From Sphingomonas sp. Mn802worker (GTDB taxonomy: Bacteria; Pseudomonadota; Alphaproteobacteria; Sphingomonadales; Sphingomonadaceae), in the NCBI RefSeq assembly GCF_000382485.1, contig NZ_AORY01000004.1:124001-188000 (forward strand): DNA of 64,000 nucleotides, read 5' to 3'. Below are positions 61,862 through 64,000 of this stretch, piece after piece; position 1 is the first letter of the stretch, and the number at the start of each line of letters is the position of its first letter. Under the pieces are notes generated by a model. That model saw nothing but the letters and a program-made list of their open reading frames with translations. It searched no databases and was not told the origin of the DNA. The translations under genes and the position numbers were made by a program.

Positions 61862-62542
61862 CTAGCGGCAGAAGCTGGTGTGATCGTCCTCAAGGTGGAG
61901 GTGATCGTGGTGCGCGGCGTTATAGTCGGGCGACAGCACGGTGCCGAAGCGGCGGCATGCACTGGTGTGGATCGTCTGAAGAAAACGTCGCACGTCGGCG
62001 TCGGGAGAGTTCCAGTCGCGCTGGATGCTGACGCGGCGCCCGTCCTTCAGCTCGAACGTGGCGACATCGATCGCGTTGGCGATGGCGTGTCCCGACCGGC
62101 GGGCGGGGCCGCGTGTGCCGACGGTGTTGCGGCAGGCGTAGCTGCCCATGCTGACGATGCGCGACAGTTCGGAGCCGAGGATCTGGTATGCCGCCGGCGC
62201 GACGCCGTTGCGCGCCCACGCCGCGAACGCGCGCGCCTCGCCGCAGCGGACCGCGCCCAGGTTTGCGGTCGGCACGCCGATGTCGAGCAGCTTGACCGTG
62301 CCGGTCAGCCCGCAGCCCGGGCCGGTCTGCTTGTCGGGCAGCGGTTGAAAGTCGACCCCCATTGCCCGTAGGTCGGCGAAGCAGCGCTGCGTCTCGCGCA
62401 CGCTTGGGGCCTCGGTGATGCGCGGCGCGGTTGCAGGTCGTTCGGTTCGGCCGCAGGCGGTGAGCGCGAGCAGCAGCGCAGTTGCAGCAAATGAGTGCCG
62501 GCCGCGCGGTGCTCGACGCGGAGACGTAGCACACGCGACCAT
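61862..62542 (-). CDS. extensin-like C-terminal domain lipoprotein
   Basis: A 226-residue protein, start ATG 62542. A basic N terminus and lipoprotein signal (ATALLLALTACGRT, lipobox Cys near 31) precede the extensin-like domain: CFADLRAMGVDFQPLPD, GCGLTGTVKLLDIGV, ARNGVAPAAYQILGSEL, RSGHAIANAIDVATFEL and the terminal AAHHDHLHLEDDHTSFCR. The His and Asp in HAIANAIDV and HHDHLH recall LAS-type metallopeptidases, so a cell-wall activity is plausible. It ends about 40 bp from the LOG gene, on the same strand. Confidence 0.82.
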   Translation of the reverse strand: MVACATSPRRAPRGRHSFAATALLLALTACGRTERPATAPRITEAPSVRETQRCFADLRAMGVDFQPLPDKQTGPGCGLTGTVKLLDIGVPTANLGAVRCGEARAFAAWARNGVAPAAYQILGSELSRIVSMGSYACRNTVGTRGPARRSGHAIANAIDVATFELKDGRRVSIQRDWNSPDADVRRFLQTIHTSACRRFGTVLSPDYNAAHHDHLHLEDDHTSFCR

Positions 62543-62733
62543 TACGCGCTGGATCGCTGCCACCTCTTTTTCGCTACGCACGCTTACACACTTCATGAGT
62601 CGGGCGAGTATGCGGCGCAATCCTGCCTGGGTGTTAACGATGACAAAAGCTGCGGCAGGCCGGTGCCCGAGGCGGATGGGTCGTGCTTCTGTGTTAGGTC
62701 TGCGCGGAGCAACCCGCACGCTTGACGGTTGAC

Positions 62734-62808
62734 GCCCGCCGCTATTTGCTGCAGCGCGGTCGACGGGCCACGCGGTCCCAACGCCGCGCGTGCTCTCTGT
62801 GAGGAGAG
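62734..62808 (+). promoter_or_regulatory. hairpin-rich serC leader
   Basis: Three tandem hairpins precede serC: GCCCG (62734-62738) with CGGGC (62764-62768), CGCGG (62771-62775) with CCGCG (62784-62788), and CTCTC (62793-62797) with GAGAG (62804-62808). The last one covers the AGGAG ribosome site. A conserved serC RNA motif upstream of serC is known in Alphaproteobacteria; whether this is that motif needs a covariance search. Confidence 0.4.
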
Positions 62809-62814
62809 TTGACA

Positions 62815-63978
62815 TTGACTGACACGTTTGCCGCCGACACCATCATTGCGCCTGAACTCGGTGGAACAAAGCCCGCGATCAAGCCGGTACGTCCGCATTT
62901 CTCGTCCGGCCCCTGCGCCAAGCCGCCGGGCTACGATCCCGCCAAGCTGGCGACCGACGTGCTCGGTCGCTCGCACCGCTCGAAGCTCGGGAAGCAGCGG
63001 CTGCAATATTGCATCGACCTGATGCGTGAGCTGCTGCGCCTGCCCGACACGCACCGGATCGGCATCGTTCCAGGCTCGGACACCGGCGCGTTCGAGATGG
63101 CGATGTGGACGATGCTCGGCGCACGCCCCGTCACCGCGCTCGCGTGGGAGAGTTTCGGCGAGGGCTGGGTGACCGATGCGGTCAAGCAGCTCAAGATCGA
63201 TCCCACCGTAATCCGCGCCGATTACGGGCAGCTGCCCGACCTTACACAGGTCGATTGGTCGAACGACGTGCTGTTTACCTGGAACGGCACCACCAGCGGC
63301 GTTCGCGTACCGAACGGCGACTGGATCGCGGACGATCGTGAGGGGCTGAGCTTCGCCGACGCAACATCGGGCGTGTTCGCCTACGACCTGCCGTGGGACA
63401 AGATCGACGTCGCGACGTTCAGCTGGCAAAAGGTCCTGGGTGGTGAAGGCGCGCATGGCGTGCTGATCCTTGGGCCGCGCGCGGTCGAGCGGCTGGAGAG
63501 CTACACGCCTGCCTGGCCGCTACCCAAGGTGTTCCGCCTCGTCTCGAAGGGCAAGCTGTCGGAGGGCGTGTTCAAGGGCGAGACGATCAACACGCCGTCG
63601 ATGCTCGCGGTCGAGGACGCGATCTGGTCGCTCGAATGGGCCAAGTCGCTCGGCGCAGGCGGGTTGATCGCGCGCTCCGACGCCAATGCCGCTGCGCTGG
63701 ACCGGATCGTTGCCGAGCGTGAGTGGCTCGGGCATCTGGCGGAGGATCAGGCATCGCGCTCGAAGACCAGTGTCTGCCTGACGGTCGCCGGCGCAGACGA
63801 GGCGCTTATAAAGAAGATGGCGTCGCTTCTCGAGGCCGAGGGCGCCGCGTTCGACATCGCCGGCTATCGCGACGCGCCGCCGGGCCTGCGGATTTGGTGT
63901 GGTGCGACCGTCGATACCGCCGATATCGAGGCGCTCGGCCCCTGGCTCGACTGGGCCTACGCGCACGCGCGCGGCTGA
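62815..63978 (+). CDS. serC: phosphoserine aminotransferase
   Basis: A 387-residue class V PLP aminotransferase. KPVRPHFSSGPCAKPPGY is the opening of the alphaproteobacterial SerC type. GIVPGSDTGAFEMAMWTMLG, FTWNGTTSGVRVPNGDWI, LSFADATSGVFAYDLPW and the PLP Lys in FSWQKVLGGEGAHGVLIL follow. It makes 3-phosphoserine from 3-phosphohydroxypyruvate and glutamate. TTG 62815 is chosen because AGGAG ends 8 nt upstream; TTG 62809 lies only 2 nt from it. The usual partner serA would lie beyond the window. Confidence 0.94.
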   Translation: MTDTFAADTIIAPELGGTKPAIKPVRPHFSSGPCAKPPGYDPAKLATDVLGRSHRSKLGKQRLQYCIDLMRELLRLPDTHRIGIVPGSDTGAFEMAMWTMLGARPVTALAWESFGEGWVTDAVKQLKIDPTVIRADYGQLPDLTQVDWSNDVLFTWNGTTSGVRVPNGDWIADDREGLSFADATSGVFAYDLPWDKIDVATFSWQKVLGGEGAHGVLILGPRAVERLESYTPAWPLPKVFRLVSKGKLSEGVFKGETINTPSMLAVEDAIWSLEWAKSLGAGGLIARSDANAAALDRIVAEREWLGHLAEDQASRSKTSVCLTVAGADEALIKKMASLLEAEGAAFDIAGYRDAPPGLRIWCGATVDTADIEALGPWLDWAYAHARG

Positions 63979-64000
63979 CTTCCCACAGGTGGTGAGGGGT

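Overview
The window looks like a chromosomal segment of a sphingomonad (Alphaproteobacteria, close to Sphingomonas). It is GC-rich, uses GTG/TTG starts freely, and carries a typical gene set: NrdR, GlyA, TrmJ, a TonB-dependent receptor, LigD/Ku, small glycine-zipper proteins and a Brp/Blh-rhodopsin pair. This assignment is an inference from gene content, with no database comparison.

Layout. 1-4.3 kb: a sugar locus (GH43 hydrolase, KDPGal aldolase dgoA, kinase dgoK, SSS symporter) with 4-bp gene overlaps, divergent from a FadR-type regulator. 4.6-31 kb: housekeeping genes. These include a redoxin/2OG-Fe(II) oxygenase fusion, tRNA-Thr, pepP, a frameshifted ppc, pepN, an M28 peptidase, a decayed DUF4349 gene, ltaE, a Ca2+ antiporter, a class A PBP, rpiB-glyA and nrdR-trmJ. 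The block ends with a microbial rhodopsin (D-T-G motif) coupled to blh, which makes its retinal.

31,208-43,569 is a 12.3-kb integrative element bounded by a perfect 57-bp direct repeat of the tRNA-Tyr 3' half. It carries a tyrosine integrase, an AlpA-type excisionase, a polymerase-like protein with family A/T7-RNAP palm motifs, a serine recombinase, membrane and outer-membrane cargo, and a defence-like region. That region holds an McrA-like HNH nuclease, a HrgA/COG2958 protein, and a four-gene minus-strand operon: a TIR/NDT-like protein, a ThsB-like TIR, a two-TM RipA/SLATT-like protein and a SLOG protein. The operon is the best candidate for an undescribed system: a Thoeris-like pathway whose SLOG sensor and membrane effector are separate proteins. 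The element also holds a candidate structured RNA and an inverted repeat covering the HNH start codon.

43.6-64 kb: rlmB, ferredoxin, alkA, then a thiamine-uptake operon behind a TPP riboswitch (TonB receptor, APH-fold kinase, PnuT). After it come a dapF-like gene, NHEJ genes ligD-ku, pdxH, a CDF transporter, a PhzF protein, pheA, a membrane-anchored cytochrome c, an MCP-like protein with inverted domain order, a LOG protein, an extensin-like lipoprotein and serC with a hairpin-rich leader.
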